A stretch of DNA of 64,000 nt from NCBI RefSeq assembly GCF_023284025.1, contig NZ_JAKIKR010000018.1, positions 1 to 64,000 on the forward strand, written 5' to 3'. Below are positions 8,162 through 17,955 of this stretch, in pieces. Within the stretch, counting starts at the first letter, position 1. Every line of letters starts with the position of its first letter. The notes under the pieces were generated by a model. The model was given only the letters and a program-made list of their open reading frames with translations. It was not told the origin of the DNA and did not search any database. The position numbers and the translations under genes were made by a program. Source of the stretch: Shewanella abyssi. Its GTDB lineage: Bacteria > Pseudomonadota > Gammaproteobacteria > Enterobacterales > Shewanellaceae.

Positions 8162-9268
8162 ATGAAATTCACCCAATCTAGCCTCAATGTTGGCGAGCTT
8201 GCGACGGGGCAAGAGCTGAGCATTCCTGTGTACCATTTAGCGGCAAAAGATCCCTCTGCGCCTAAAGTGTTCGTGCAAGCGAATGTTCATGGAGCTGAAG
8301 TGCAGGGCAATGCGGTTATTTTTCAGTTGTTGAAGCAGCTGGAAAATATGGATGTGCAAGGTGAAGTGACCTTACTACCGCTTGCCAACCCTTTGGGGAT
8401 TAATCAAAAGAGTGGTGAGTTCACACTTGGGCGTTTTGATCCCATTACTGGGGTGAACTGGAATCGAGAGTATCTAGAACACTCCTTTGATATTCCAACA
8501 TGGTATCAGCAACATTGTGATTTAGATAACGGGCAGCTGGCAGAGGCATTTAGGGCTCATCTGCTTGGCTCTTGTGAGGCTCATTTAGCCAATCCTTGGG
8601 GCGTTACCACGGGCAAGCGATTGGCGGTAAGCTTACAAATGCTGGCCCATCAAGCTGATATTGTCATTGACCTGCATACTGGCCCAAAATCTTGTAAGCA
8701 TCTCTATTGTCCTGAGTACGATCGAGCTTCGGCAAGATTCTTTTCTATCCCCTATAGCCTTATAATCCCCAATAGTTTTGGCGGCGCGATGGATGAAGCC
8801 GCATTTTGTCCCTGGTGGGAGTTAGTGGAGTATGCTGCGAGTCAAGGCCGAGATATGCCAGTGCCGGTATCCGCTTTTACGCTGGAACTCGCAAGCCAAG
8901 AGCGTATTGATATGGAAGATGCCTTAGAGGATGCGATGGGCATTTTGGCATACCTTAGCTATCGCGGCGTGATCATGGACAGGGTGGTTGCAGCAGATAT
9001 GCAGCGCTTCGGTTGTTTACTCAAAGACTATAAGAAATATCATGCCCCTAAAGGCGGCTTAGTTGAGTACTTAGCTCAACCAGGCGTACCACTAAAAGCT
9101 GGCGCCCCGCTGGCCAATATTCTCAGGCTTGACTGTTATGGCACCGAAGAGGAGCTAACCTCTTTGCAGCTTGAGCAAGATTGTGTGCCTATTCTTCATT
9201 TTGCCTCTGCTTCAGTCTACCAAGGCACAGAGCTGTATAAGCTGATGACCAATCTGTTTGTAATCTAA
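8162..9268 (+). CDS. Succinylglutamate desuccinylase/aspartoacylase-type zinc deacylase
   Basis: A 368-residue member of the AstE/AspA branch of M14 zinc carboxypeptidases, which cleave N-acyl amino acids or related amides. Zinc ligands are visible: His43 and Glu46 in NVHGAEVQGN and His172 in DLHTGP. A C-terminal beta domain (residues about 290-368) resembles the small domain of aspartoacylase. The start follows AAGGAG. It begins 32 bases after lysC, so a role linked to aspartate or lysine metabolism is tempting but unproven. The substrate cannot be told from sequence. It is not AstE itself, because the ast operon is absent and the protein is longer than typical AstE. Confidence 0.8.
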   Translation: MKFTQSSLNVGELATGQELSIPVYHLAAKDPSAPKVFVQANVHGAEVQGNAVIFQLLKQLENMDVQGEVTLLPLANPLGINQKSGEFTLGRFDPITGVNWNREYLEHSFDIPTWYQQHCDLDNGQLAEAFRAHLLGSCEAHLANPWGVTTGKRLAVSLQMLAHQADIVIDLHTGPKSCKHLYCPEYDRASARFFSIPYSLIIPNSFGGAMDEAAFCPWWELVEYAASQGRDMPVPVSAFTLELASQERIDMEDALEDAMGILAYLSYRGVIMDRVVAADMQRFGCLLKDYKKYHAPKGGLVEYLAQPGVPLKAGAPLANILRLDCYGTEEELTSLQLEQDCVPILHFASASVYQGTELYKLMTNLFVI

Positions 9269-9353
9269 AGTTACCCACTAAGCTTAAACCCTTTAATGTT
9301 ATGCTAATGTACAAACATTAAATATAACTTTATAGATAAGGATAGGCTAGCTT

Positions 9354-9827
9354 ATGCGATTAATGCCACTTTTTACGGTGCTATTCCTAGCGTCAGGTTG
9401 TACTGCTGATGAAGCGAATTTAGATAAAAATTCAAACGCTAAAGCAACTAAAGTGAGTGGAGTTGAATTGGTCGTTACAGAGACAGATAAGTTGTCGGCA
9501 AGTCGTTTAATAAGTTATCAATTAAATGGAGCTAAGTTCATTGCTGAATCAGATTCCCTTATCAAGGGGACTAGAGTTTTTAACCCTGAGATGACTCAAG
9601 GCGGAGTGCTTAGGGGGAGTTTTGTTGTTCAAAGCGGCAATGGGGTGGATGAGCAAAGAGATCTGTTTTCTGTGATGCAGATAGCGGCTGAAACTTACCG
9701 ATTAACACCTATTGAAGAGGGTACTGACTTATTCACTCTGTATAAGTCATTAAAACTAAACGCTAACTTTAGCTCTGTCGAAATTGAAATTGACTATAGT
9801 CGGCAACATACAATGAATGAGTACTGA
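9354..9827 (+). CDS. Small putative lipoprotein of unknown function
   Basis: A 157-residue protein beginning MRLMPLFTVLFLASGC, a lipoprotein signal with the lipobox LASGC, so the mature protein would start at Cys16 and be membrane-anchored. The rest is hydrophilic, with predicted beta-rich stretches and no further cysteine. I recognise no family. The start at 9354 is the only one that gives the leader. It stands alone between the deacylase and the M36 protease, which is on the opposite strand, and is followed by a perfect terminator at 9853-9882. Confidence 0.65.
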   Translation: MRLMPLFTVLFLASGCTADEANLDKNSNAKATKVSGVELVVTETDKLSASRLISYQLNGAKFIAESDSLIKGTRVFNPEMTQGGVLRGSFVVQSGNGVDEQRDLFSVMQIAAETYRLTPIEEGTDLFTLYKSLKLNANFSSVEIEIDYSRQHTMNEY

Positions 9828-9852
9828 TACTAATTTATAATAACTGAATTTA

Positions 9853-9882
9853 AAAAAGCCATAACTATTGTTATGGCTTTTT
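9853..9882. terminator. Bidirectional terminator between convergent genes
   Basis: AAGCCATAAC and its complement surround a 4-base loop with A- and T-runs outside. It terminates the lipoprotein gene and the convergent protease gene. Confidence 0.85.
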
Positions 9883-9935
9883 GTTAAGAAATGAATTTGA
9901 CAATGCATTTCATTATTTACAGATTGTAACGAGGG

Positions 9936-12900
9936 TTACTTGCGGCGACGGAACGCTGCAAATGGCAGTAACATTAACGCAATCCACCCCATAGAGCCAC
10001 CGCTTGAAGAGTTTGATGTAGGCTTGGCTACCTCTGGTACATCCTTAACGTAAATGTTTATTTCAGACATTACATCATCCGTACCATCATTTACAGTCAA
10101 GGTGAATTCAAGGGTTTCGCTACTGGTTACATTTGGCGCTGTAAAGGTAGCTTCACTGGTATCTGCACCCGTTAATGTTGCAGTTGTACCTGCAGTTTGC
10201 TTCCAGCTATATGTATGGCTATCAGCAGCATTAGCATCAACGGTTACTGAAGATAACGTAATTATGTCACCTTCATTAACACTTGTCGCGCTAGCACTTG
10301 TTGTGACACTAGGTAAGCGATTGTCACAGGCATAGGTATCGCCTGCAACTAGCTCGTTGAAAACGTTAGATGTGATATTGCTAAAGGTGACGTTATCGAT
10401 AATCCAACCAAATGAGCTGGTATTGGTATCCGATACTATGCGGAAACGGAATTGTACTTCGTTGCCATTAAGTGCAGTACCGAAGTTAACGGATTCAGTT
10501 TCACCAGGCCAAGCAATATCGCCAGTGAAAGCTTTTCTACCTGGTAGAAGATCTGCAAGCTCGGCAGAGTAACCCGCGCCGCCAAATACTCCCCCCATTT
10601 CTGTTACGTCAGCCCATTCACCGCCGTTAATGCGAATCTCAACAACACCGCCATCATACTCAGTTTCAATTTCATAGTATTGGAACCAGCTGACACTGAA
10701 ATCGCCGCCATAACCAACAGTAAACGACTTCGTTTCAAAGGCGACATCAGATGCAAAACCATTGTTTGCAATGTACATGTACTGGCTGTCAACCGGGAAG
10801 TAATTAGCGTAACGAGCATCTAGTGACGCAGTGCCCTCTGCCATTTCTCCGCCACTAAGTACCACTTCTTGGAAGTCGACTAATCCTGAGTAATCTTCCA
10901 TATTACTAGTAGACATGTTTGCTTCAACATCTTTACTGGCAAAGTCCATATTTACAGCTGTACTGAGGGTAAAATCAGCTGGTTTGATATCTTCATCGAG
11001 ATCTGGAAAAGACAGTTCGAAAGTGACTTCGTCTGCAGTGGCGGCATCGTCCAATGTAAATTCAATTGGAGTGCTGGTAGCGTCACCATATGGAAGTACA
11101 TTTGAGAAGATGACTTTACCCTCATTTGCAATAGTGACTTTCTGGCCGCTGGTTACTTTGACAATAGCATCAATAGTTTCAAATGCTTCACTGCCTTTAT
11201 TCGCGACTGTAAATGAAATTGTACCCGTTTCACCTTTGTCAATGATGCCATCTTTTGAACAATATCCAACAGTCATACCTTCGTAATCAGCATTGATTAC
11301 ATGATCTGAAACGATGAATTTTGCCAACGTAGCTTCATAGGACTCTACTACACCGCTGTGCTTTGTGTCGAAACGAGTTGGTGATACAGCGCCAAAACCC
11401 ATACCGCGGCGAGCAAATGCTGCCATGATTAACTCGTAGTCAGCGACATCGTTTGCGTAAGCTGCTGCAAGAAGTGCATCACGAGCTTCGGTATAAGTTG
11501 GCGCTACAGGTGTCATCTTATAGCCTGCAACGAGGTAATCCATCATCAAGCTGCGAGCTTCTTCAAATGAATGACGCTCATCGTTGATTAATGCGACATA
11601 GCTATCCCAAAGCATTGCTGCCCAAGGTTCACCTGCATCATGAACTTCAGCGTTGCCGTCTTGATCTGCGCCTGTACCGTTACCTAGTTCAACATTGGCA
11701 AAGGTCAGTGGGTTAACTTCCATGTCAGTGCTGTACGGGTAGTTACGAATACCTGTGTAGAAAGAGCCTACATAAGACACTGCCGCATAAGCTTTTTGGA
11801 ACATTTCGTTGCCTTCAAGCATCACGTCATCAGCTTCAGAAACTAACAATAGTGCATGGAAGTCACCCCAACCTTCACCCATTGAGCGACCCTGTTGGTT
11901 GATTAGACCTGAAGAGTTACCGACTAGGCGGTTAGAGATGTAGTGTCCCCATTCGTGAGCAACAATAGCGTTATCCCATGAACTTGCTTTGTATGGCTTT
12001 TGGTTGAACATTGACACAGCAACGCCTTCGCCAGTATCCAATAAAGCGTAAATTTCAGCGCCGTCATTAAGTGATAGTCCCATGCTTGGAATTTTCACTG
12101 TATCGTCACTGCCACCCATAGGTGCTGGGTCTGTTGTACCTGAGTTGTTCGCAATAAGTACTGCGATAGCGCCAGCATCTTGCGCATTTTTTACTTTTTG
12201 GGTAAATGCACAGGCACCGCGGTCAATAATGGCGATGTTGCCTGCAATTGCTGCCGCATTTGACGTCGCTTCACAGCCATCTGTAACTGTATCTGTTGCA
12301 TCATCGATGCGGACGACTGAACCTGAAACGTTAAATTGGCCTTGACCAAAGCTTGAGCGTTGAGTTGACTCTAGCAAACCGACTGAATCGTCAGATGTAA
12401 CCGTTACACCGAAATGCTCACCTACGATGGCATCTTTACTGTCCCAAAGGTACATCTGCATACGAGGAGAGTTGCCATCGGCAGGGGTACTCATGTTGGC
12501 ATTGTTAAAGCCCGAGTTATCTTGTACTTCTGCACGTATTGCATCACCTTCAACGCCACCACGATCGTAGTTTAGTGCTTGCGCGTTACCCGCGGCTTCA
12601 TCAAAGCCATGGTCGTAGAAAGTGTCATGTAGGTAGTTGTTGATATAGAAAAGGTTAACAATAGCCGCTTTACGATTGCCCATAGAGCTTTCTGGCTCAG
12701 CAGCGTTGTATTTAAAATCAAAAGTATTAGCGCTGGTGACATCTGCAGTGAAATCACCATTGCTGAACCCATCAGGCGCTATTGCATCCACGTAAGCATT
12801 GACGTTGTTACCTGAAGTAATCGTGGCATCTGCTGCAAGCCAAGCATCTTGAGTACTGATTGGGCCATGAGTCATGGTCACCATTGGCGCTTCAAGATAC

Positions 12901-13865
12901 TCAGATGCATCAACTTGATCTGCACTTGTGGCTGGAATAACATTACCGTGTGGACTATCCCAAGGTACACCCGTTTCATCGGCATAAACACGGTAGTTAA
13001 AAGCAGAGTCATCAGAAGTTAGATTATGCTTGAAGAGGACTTCATCTGTGTTGGCATCAATAATGAAACTGTAAAAATCAGATTCTACGCTTTCGGCATC
13101 AGAGACTTCTAATTCTACATAGTGAGCGGCAACCAATGCGCCTTTCTTATCGAAATAGACTCTTTTAGCTCTTGGTTTACCGACGATTTTTTTAGTACCT
13201 GCGGCGTTAGAACTTAAAAATGACTGATATTTTTTAGAATCAGATTCAATCGCAGTTAAGGTAACTGAATTGCCACCCATGTTAGAGAAGGCAGCGTTGA
13301 CCGCGGTTGAAGCGTCACCAAAGTTGTCTTGAATCGTACTAATGCTTTTACTTTTGTTAGAAACGTTAGCGAATTTACCTGAAGTTGCCACTAAATTGAA
13401 TTCACGATCCATCATGACATTCACTTCATGATTAAATACTTCAACACCATTAATTTCTTGGCTGTATTTAGCAATTGATGCGCCGCGACCATTATCGTGC
13501 ATGCTGGTTAATACAGCTTTAGCGGCGCCTTTGTTTGCTGTTGAAATACCAGTCACTTTATTTAAGTAATAATCTGCAGCGGTTGCAACTTTGTATTTTT
13601 GTGCTAGAGCACCGAGTGCCGGTGCTAGCTGGCCTTTTTTAGCCCATTGAAAAGTTGCTTGACTTGTCTTCGAATCATATTGATCACGCATGCCACTGAT
13701 GCTTGATGTTGAATCCGTTGCTTGTGACTGATAAGCAAGAGATTGAGGAAGCTGACTAATAGTTGCATTGCTTGCTGAAGCCGCAACAGCATAAGTCGCC
13801 GATGAAATTAGCGCAGCCGATATGGCTATTGATAGTTTTGTTTTCAAAACAGTTTTCCTTGTCAA
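9936..13865 (-). CDS. Secreted M36 (fungalysin-type) metalloprotease with PA, PKD-like and GlyGly-CTERM parts
   Basis: A 1309-residue extracellular zinc endopeptidase. In order: a signal peptide (about 1-30), an FTP/PepSY-type propeptide (about 60-270), the M36 catalytic domain interrupted by a PA domain (about 520-600, GNIAIIDRGACAFTQKVKNA), the zinc motif HEWGH near residue 637, and the M36-typical EGWGDFHALLL segment. After about residue 850 come beta-sandwich modules, a PKD-like domain (about 1190-1280), and a tail GGSMGWIALMLLPFAAFRRRK, a typical GlyGly-CTERM (glycine motif, membrane segment, Arg cluster) processed by rhombosortase and linked to type II secretion. The frame begins with TTG, preceded by GGAAA about 10 bases upstream; no in-frame ATG fits. 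No rhombosortase gene lies in this window. Confidence 0.92.
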   Translation of the reverse strand: MTRKTVLKTKLSIAISAALISSATYAVAASASNATISQLPQSLAYQSQATDSTSSISGMRDQYDSKTSQATFQWAKKGQLAPALGALAQKYKVATAADYYLNKVTGISTANKGAAKAVLTSMHDNGRGASIAKYSQEINGVEVFNHEVNVMMDREFNLVATSGKFANVSNKSKSISTIQDNFGDASTAVNAAFSNMGGNSVTLTAIESDSKKYQSFLSSNAAGTKKIVGKPRAKRVYFDKKGALVAAHYVELEVSDAESVESDFYSFIIDANTDEVLFKHNLTSDDSAFNYRVYADETGVPWDSPHGNVIPATSADQVDASEYLEAPMVTMTHGPISTQDAWLAADATITSGNNVNAYVDAIAPDGFSNGDFTADVTSANTFDFKYNAAEPESSMGNRKAAIVNLFYINNYLHDTFYDHGFDEAAGNAQALNYDRGGVEGDAIRAEVQDNSGFNNANMSTPADGNSPRMQMYLWDSKDAIVGEHFGVTVTSDDSVGLLESTQRSSFGQGQFNVSGSVVRIDDATDTVTDGCEATSNAAAIAGNIAIIDRGACAFTQKVKNAQDAGAIAVLIANNSGTTDPAPMGGSDDTVKIPSMGLSLNDGAEIYALLDTGEGVAVSMFNQKPYKASSWDNAIVAHEWGHYISNRLVGNSSGLINQQGRSMGEGWGDFHALLLVSEADDVMLEGNEMFQKAYAAVSYVGSFYTGIRNYPYSTDMEVNPLTFANVELGNGTGADQDGNAEVHDAGEPWAAMLWDSYVALINDERHSFEEARSLMMDYLVAGYKMTPVAPTYTEARDALLAAAYANDVADYELIMAAFARRGMGFGAVSPTRFDTKHSGVVESYEATLAKFIVSDHVINADYEGMTVGYCSKDGIIDKGETGTISFTVANKGSEAFETIDAIVKVTSGQKVTIANEGKVIFSNVLPYGDATSTPIEFTLDDAATADEVTFELSFPDLDEDIKPADFTLSTAVNMDFASKDVEANMSTSNMEDYSGLVDFQEVVLSGGEMAEGTASLDARYANYFPVDSQYMYIANNGFASDVAFETKSFTVGYGGDFSVSWFQYYEIETEYDGGVVEIRINGGEWADVTEMGGVFGGAGYSAELADLLPGRKAFTGDIAWPGETESVNFGTALNGNEVQFRFRIVSDTNTSSFGWIIDNVTFSNITSNVFNELVAGDTYACDNRLPSVTTSASATSVNEGDIITLSSVTVDANAADSHTYSWKQTAGTTATLTGADTSEATFTAPNVTSSETLEFTLTVNDGTDDVMSEINIYVKDVPEVAKPTSNSSSGGSMGWIALMLLPFAAFRRRK

Positions 13866-14487
13866 TTTGTCAATTTTCCAAAACCATCATGGGCTTCGGT
13901 TATTTTTATTTTGTATAAATAATTTCTGTCTTTATCTAACCCACAACTAAAGTGGTGATAGCCGTTGTAGCACAAAAGAGTTATTTTGGTAACAAATGTA
14001 TCAAGATGCCCTACTTTATGTTGCCGTAGCGATGCAGCTTGCTTGTTATTTGACCGATCGAGGTGTAAAAGTAGGGCTTAACCATAGAGAAAATGCGGGA
14101 TTCTAATTGTTCGCTTTGAATACTATTAACTGCCAGCATAATCGATGTTAATTATAAGAAATGTAAATCCACCAGTAGATTGGAATGTTTCCTTTACAAA
14201 GTCGGTGCTGCAACGCTTATTAAATATCGTAGTTATTCTCTATTTTAGTTTAATAAACTTTGCGCTTAGGTAGGAGCTAACGAGATACTCTCCATAAGAG
14301 AGTGGTATTTCTAATGCTACAGTCCAGCGTGTAAATCGTTTTTGGAAGATTTTAAGAGAGCGATATGATCTTAGTGTGAACAGTTTTAATTTGTTCTAGT
14401 CTATTTAGTTATTTGTCACTGACCGAAGCTGAATAGCGCACAGTATCATCGCGATATATGCGGCTATTATTTAGCTAGCTGCCATTA
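13866..14487. other. Intergenic region between the M36 protease and asnC
   Basis: About 620 AT-rich bases with no convincing open frame, RNA or terminator. The first 100 bases must hold the protease promoter. Nothing else can be named. Confidence 0.5.
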
Positions 14488-14949
14488 TTACGGTTTTACC
14501 GCTCTAACAATCGGGTTTTGTAGGCTGATTAGCGTTTCGGTAGATTGGATCTCATCAATCGATTGAATACGGTTAATGAGAACATGCTGCAGTCCATCAA
14601 TGGATTGGCACATCACTTTGATAAACACACTGTAATTTCCCGTGGTGTAATACGCTTCGACTACCTCTTCAAGTGCATTTAGCTTAGAGATGGCCGCCGG
14701 ATAATCGCCGGCACTTTTTAAGTTAATACCAATAAAACAGCAGACATCATAGCCAAGCGCTTTCGGATTGACGGTGATTTGAGCCCCGGTGATTATTCCT
14801 GCTTGTTTCATCTTTTCGACGCGAACGTGGATCGTGCCTGCGCTTACACCAAATCGCTTAGCAAGCTCTGCAAATGGGGTACGTGCTTCCTGCATAAGTG
14901 CTGAAAGAATTTGATTGTCGAGTGCATCTCTTTGAAATGAGGTTTCCAT
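14488..14949 (-). CDS. asnC: Lrp/AsnC-family regulator AsnC
   Basis: A DNA-binding regulator that in E. coli activates asnA in an asparagine-dependent way. The 153 residues are colinear with E. coli AsnC (152), including the near-identical blocks ELAKRFGVSAGTIHVRVEKM (helix-turn-helix, about 28-48), KQAGIITGA, LGYDVCCFIGI and IDEIQSTETLISLQNPI. The C-terminal RAM domain covers about 70-150. No asnA gene is beside it in this window, so the usual target is elsewhere or absent. Confidence 0.95.
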   Translation of the reverse strand: METSFQRDALDNQILSALMQEARTPFAELAKRFGVSAGTIHVRVEKMKQAGIITGAQITVNPKALGYDVCCFIGINLKSAGDYPAAISKLNALEEVVEAYYTTGNYSVFIKVMCQSIDGLQHVLINRIQSIDEIQSTETLISLQNPIVRAVKP

Positions 14950-15037
14950 AATAAATACGCATATTACTTAAGGGAGTTATAAGCAATTTACGTATTTTTA
15001 TGTGGATAATCTAGTGATTTATGTTTTTGATGATAAA

Positions 15038-15715
15038 TTATTGCTCTGGCTCAGCATCCATAAAAGGCGCTTCACAACTAAACGTCATGCTCTCTTTAGT
15101 ATAAGGGTGAGTAATCGTTAACGATTGAGCGTGGAGTAATAAACGCGCTGCTAAACGTTTTGCCAACGGATCAGCATAAAAATTATCGCCTAAAATGGGG
15201 TGACCCAATGCCATCATATGCACTCGCAGTTGGTGAGAGCGACCGGTGATGGGGGTGAGCTTGAGCAAGGTCGAACGTTTGGCACGACTGACAACATCGT
15301 AATGTGTCTGTGATGCCTTACCAATTTTATGGTCGACCTTTTGTTTGGGTCGATTAGGCCAGTCGCAAATCAATGGCAGGTTAACGGTACCTGTGTCTGC
15401 TTTTACATGGCCCGCAACGCGCGCATAGTAAGTTTTAGCGGTTTCTCGGTCTCGAAATTGTCGCTTAAGTTCAGATTCTGCGCTGCGCAGTAGTGCGACC
15501 ACAATGACGCCGGAGGTGGCCATATCGAGTCGATGTACAATCTTAGCATCTGGGTACTCGGCTAATACGCGACTATAGGTACTATCATGATGTTCAGGCG
15601 CCCGGCCAGGCACTGATAATAGCCCTGAGGGCTTGTTGACCACCATAATATCTTTGTCTTGATGTAAAATATCGAGCCAAGGGGTAGTCGGTGGTGCGTA
15701 TACGAAATCAGTCAT
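15038..15715 (-). CDS. rluA: rRNA/tRNA pseudouridine synthase RluA
   Basis: Makes pseudouridine at 23S rRNA position 746 and tRNA position 32 in E. coli. The 225-residue product has the catalytic HRLDMATSGV with Asp64, the same position as in E. coli RluA, plus the RluA blocks KPSGLLSVPGR, LICDWPNRPKQK and PITGRSHQLRVHM. I place the start at 15715, after AAAGG, rather than 54 bases upstream, because the extra 18 residues are not conserved in the family. It stands alone on the minus strand. Confidence 0.95.
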   Translation of the reverse strand: MTDFVYAPPTTPWLDILHQDKDIMVVNKPSGLLSVPGRAPEHHDSTYSRVLAEYPDAKIVHRLDMATSGVIVVALLRSAESELKRQFRDRETAKTYYARVAGHVKADTGTVNLPLICDWPNRPKQKVDHKIGKASQTHYDVVSRAKRSTLLKLTPITGRSHQLRVHMMALGHPILGDNFYADPLAKRLAARLLLHAQSLTITHPYTKESMTFSCEAPFMDAEPEQ

Positions 15716-15994
15716 GATAGAACCTTTTTGAAAATGCGCCGCAAAGATACCTCTTTGGCCGTTCTTCATGCAAGTAGATTATCGTTTTCGGGTTAACTAT
15801 CGATGGCATTTAGACAAAGCCTACACTCCATGTTGGCTGCAAGATGATGTCGCTAATGGCACTTTCTATCTGCGGGTAAGTTGGTATTACTCGCTGGTAT
15901 TACCAATGGTGTAAACCGTTTCCAGCGCTGCGCAAAAAGATCAACCAAGCAAGTTTGTGGTTGATTCATGAGGCTGATAAAACCAAAGTCAGCG

Positions 15995-16744
15995 TTAAAT
16001 CAAGTAATAAAAGCCAGCCACAACTAATATGGCACCAATCACACGACTCGAAAACCGGCCAAAAGGCAGTAGCTTCTCCAGCATCACCAATAAGGTAAGC
16101 AGCAATATCCATTTAAGGTTCATCACTCCGGTAGCAAATAGCAATGCCATAAGAAACCAGCAACAACCTAAGCAATACTGTCCATGCTTAAAACCCATCC
16201 AGATAGCGCCGCCGATCCCCTCTCGCCATTGTGTGGTGATAAAGTTGAGTGGTGAGCGGCACTGGGCCAAACAGGCTTGTTTTAAAGGGCTAAATTGATA
16301 TATACCGGCTATTAGCAGGAGTGTGGCGGTAAAGGTATTATTTGCACTTATCATCATGTCGCTAAGCAGCGATAAATGGTGTAATGCGTACTGCACCAAG
16401 GTGATTAGTGCACTATAAAAGCTCCATGCGAGCAGGTAGCCCAACATAAAGTATAGGCTGGGGGCATAGCAGGCATGACGACGTTGACGTTGCTGGTTTA
16501 GCTTTTCTACCAACAAAATCACCGGTGCAGCAGCAGGTAGCATCATGCCTGCCATCATGATTGCCCACATGGTAAAAAGCATCCAAATATCATATGGCTG
16601 CCACTGCCGCACCGGCTGCATATTCATGCTCATAGCAAACAGCATGTAATACCAGCTTAGGGCAATGGCTAAAAGTAACGTTAACGTCACTAGACTGCGT
16701 TTGAGTCCATATGGAGATAACCATTGCTGTAGCAAACTAAGCAT
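15995..16744 (-). CDS. DUF2182 integral membrane protein
   Basis: A 249-residue membrane protein with about six hydrophobic segments. It carries the DUF2182 hallmark MWAIMMAGMMLPAAAPVILL and a Met-, His- and Cys-rich pattern (MSMNMQP, KHGQYCLGCCW) that suggests metal contact. The family has been described as predicted metal-binding membrane proteins; no activity is established. I prefer the start at 16744, because its ATG overlaps the stop of the DUF1326 gene by 8 bases (ATGCTTAG), which is typical of translational coupling. An upstream in-frame start at 16807 would overlap that gene by 71 bases. Confidence 0.85.
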   Translation of the reverse strand: MLSLLQQWLSPYGLKRSLVTLTLLLAIALSWYYMLFAMSMNMQPVRQWQPYDIWMLFTMWAIMMAGMMLPAAAPVILLVEKLNQQRQRRHACYAPSLYFMLGYLLAWSFYSALITLVQYALHHLSLLSDMMISANNTFTATLLLIAGIYQFSPLKQACLAQCRSPLNFITTQWREGIGGAIWMGFKHGQYCLGCCWFLMALLFATGVMNLKWILLLTLLVMLEKLLPFGRFSSRVIGAILVVAGFYYLI

Positions 16745-17363
16745 TGCTCCAGTTAACAACGGCTTTAGCGGCAAATTGACCGACATGATCGAAGGCAATG
16801 TCGCCATAATTCATCGACATTTTATCGGTCGTTCCTATAATCCCATCGTTCCACATAAAGCCGCCATCAGGAAAGGTAATGTGAACATTTTGGTCTTCAC
16901 CGGAGACAGGGTTTTTTAAGGGACGCTGCTGCGCTTCGGTTACACCTGCAATAGAAAACCATGAGTGAGTATCCGAGGCATTCATTTCTATGTCTTTTAT
17001 AATTGGCCCTTCAAATGCACTAAAAGTGGTGGCCAAGGCTTCCAATGGCATCCCATTAGCTTGACCTGACATTATGGTCGCCAAGGCCGTGATTTGGTCA
17101 CTATTGGCCGCGGAGTCGATAAATAACACGCCTTTGCCGTTGCCCTCATGCATCGCTTTAGGCCACATTGCGGCAAACACCATTTTTAACCCCGACAGAT
17201 CTAAATCGCCGTAATGTCCATCAATGATCAAAAATCCCAAAATCGCTTCACAACCGCCATTCTCACTATCTGGAAATCCACCGAATTGACAGCCACAACC
17301 ATGGCTACAGCTACAGTTTTCAATTTGATGCATCGATAAGGCCCAATCTTTAATATCCGACAT
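16737..17363 (-). CDS. DUF1326 protein, coupled to DUF2182
   Basis: A 208-residue soluble protein. Near the N-terminus is a Cys-rich cluster, ENCSCSHGCGCQFGG, matching DUF1326. DUF1326 and DUF2182 genes are known neighbours, and a shared metal-related role has been guessed but not shown. The ATG at 17363 follows AAGGTG at good spacing; a GTG three codons upstream is possible. The stop overlaps the start of the DUF2182 gene, so the two are probably made in fixed ratio. The ligand is unknown; the Cys/His cluster suggests a soft metal. Confidence 0.85.
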   Translation of the reverse strand: MSDIKDWALSMHQIENCSCSHGCGCQFGGFPDSENGGCEAILGFLIIDGHYGDLDLSGLKMVFAAMWPKAMHEGNGKGVLFIDSAANSDQITALATIMSGQANGMPLEALATTFSAFEGPIIKDIEMNASDTHSWFSIAGVTEAQQRPLKNPVSGEDQNVHITFPDGGFMWNDGIIGTTDKMSMNYGDIAFDHVGQFAAKAVVNWSNA

Positions 17364-17636
17364 ATACTTCACCTTGAATGGTCAATATTCGCTTGAGTAT
17401 AGTTCAGTAGAAGTCTGTCGCAGCGGGGCGTAGCCGCATGAGTTGATGCATCAAACAGGGAGTAACAGCAAACGATTTAACTTTCAATATGATTCAATCG
17501 CCTAGCGTGATACGCATACTTAAATATTATTGATAGAATAAATTTGTCTATTAATGACTAATGACCAGCGAAAAGGTGATTTACTCTCAGCAGGGGCTCG
17601 AGCAGATGAACATAGCGGTGTTTGGCTGTCGGCGAT

Positions 17637-17930
17637 TTATGAGAAACCACGGCCGTTGACGTGCATGATGCAAAAAGTCCACACCACAAATGCCAGTGAA
17701 CAATGCACTAGTGCATAGAAAGACTGATCGAGTCGCCCCATGCTTCTGGCATCCCAAATAAGGACCAGGTGGATGAATATCACCAGGGGAAACAGAGCTA
17801 ACAGTGGATAGAGGCTAAACTGACTGGCAGCGCCAAAAATTAAACGACTTAACAGTGCCCAGACTACCATAGTGCCAGTGATTATCGGCGGGGCTGCAAC
17901 ACGATACCGCTCAGGGTAAGGGAAAATCAT
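17637..17930 (-). CDS. Small membrane protein, unknown
   Basis: A 97-residue protein with three likely transmembrane segments (about 12-33, 39-60 and 68-90) and a short cytoplasmic head. I know no family for it. It starts 25 bases after the methyltransferase stop on the same strand and is the last gene of what looks like a three-gene operon (18880 to 17637). Confidence 0.6.
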   Translation of the reverse strand: MIFPYPERYRVAAPPIITGTMVVWALLSRLIFGAASQFSLYPLLALFPLVIFIHLVLIWDARSMGRLDQSFYALVHCSLAFVVWTFCIMHVNGRGFS

Positions 17931-17955
17931 TCGCTACTCATCCTTTAGTTGCTGT

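Noticed and set aside
15768..15914. 48-codon frame divergent from rluA (MQVDYRFRVNYRWHLDKAYT start)
   Set aside because: Composition is protein-like, but there is no ribosome site, no terminator and no family. Possibly the remnant of a gene, but not supportable.
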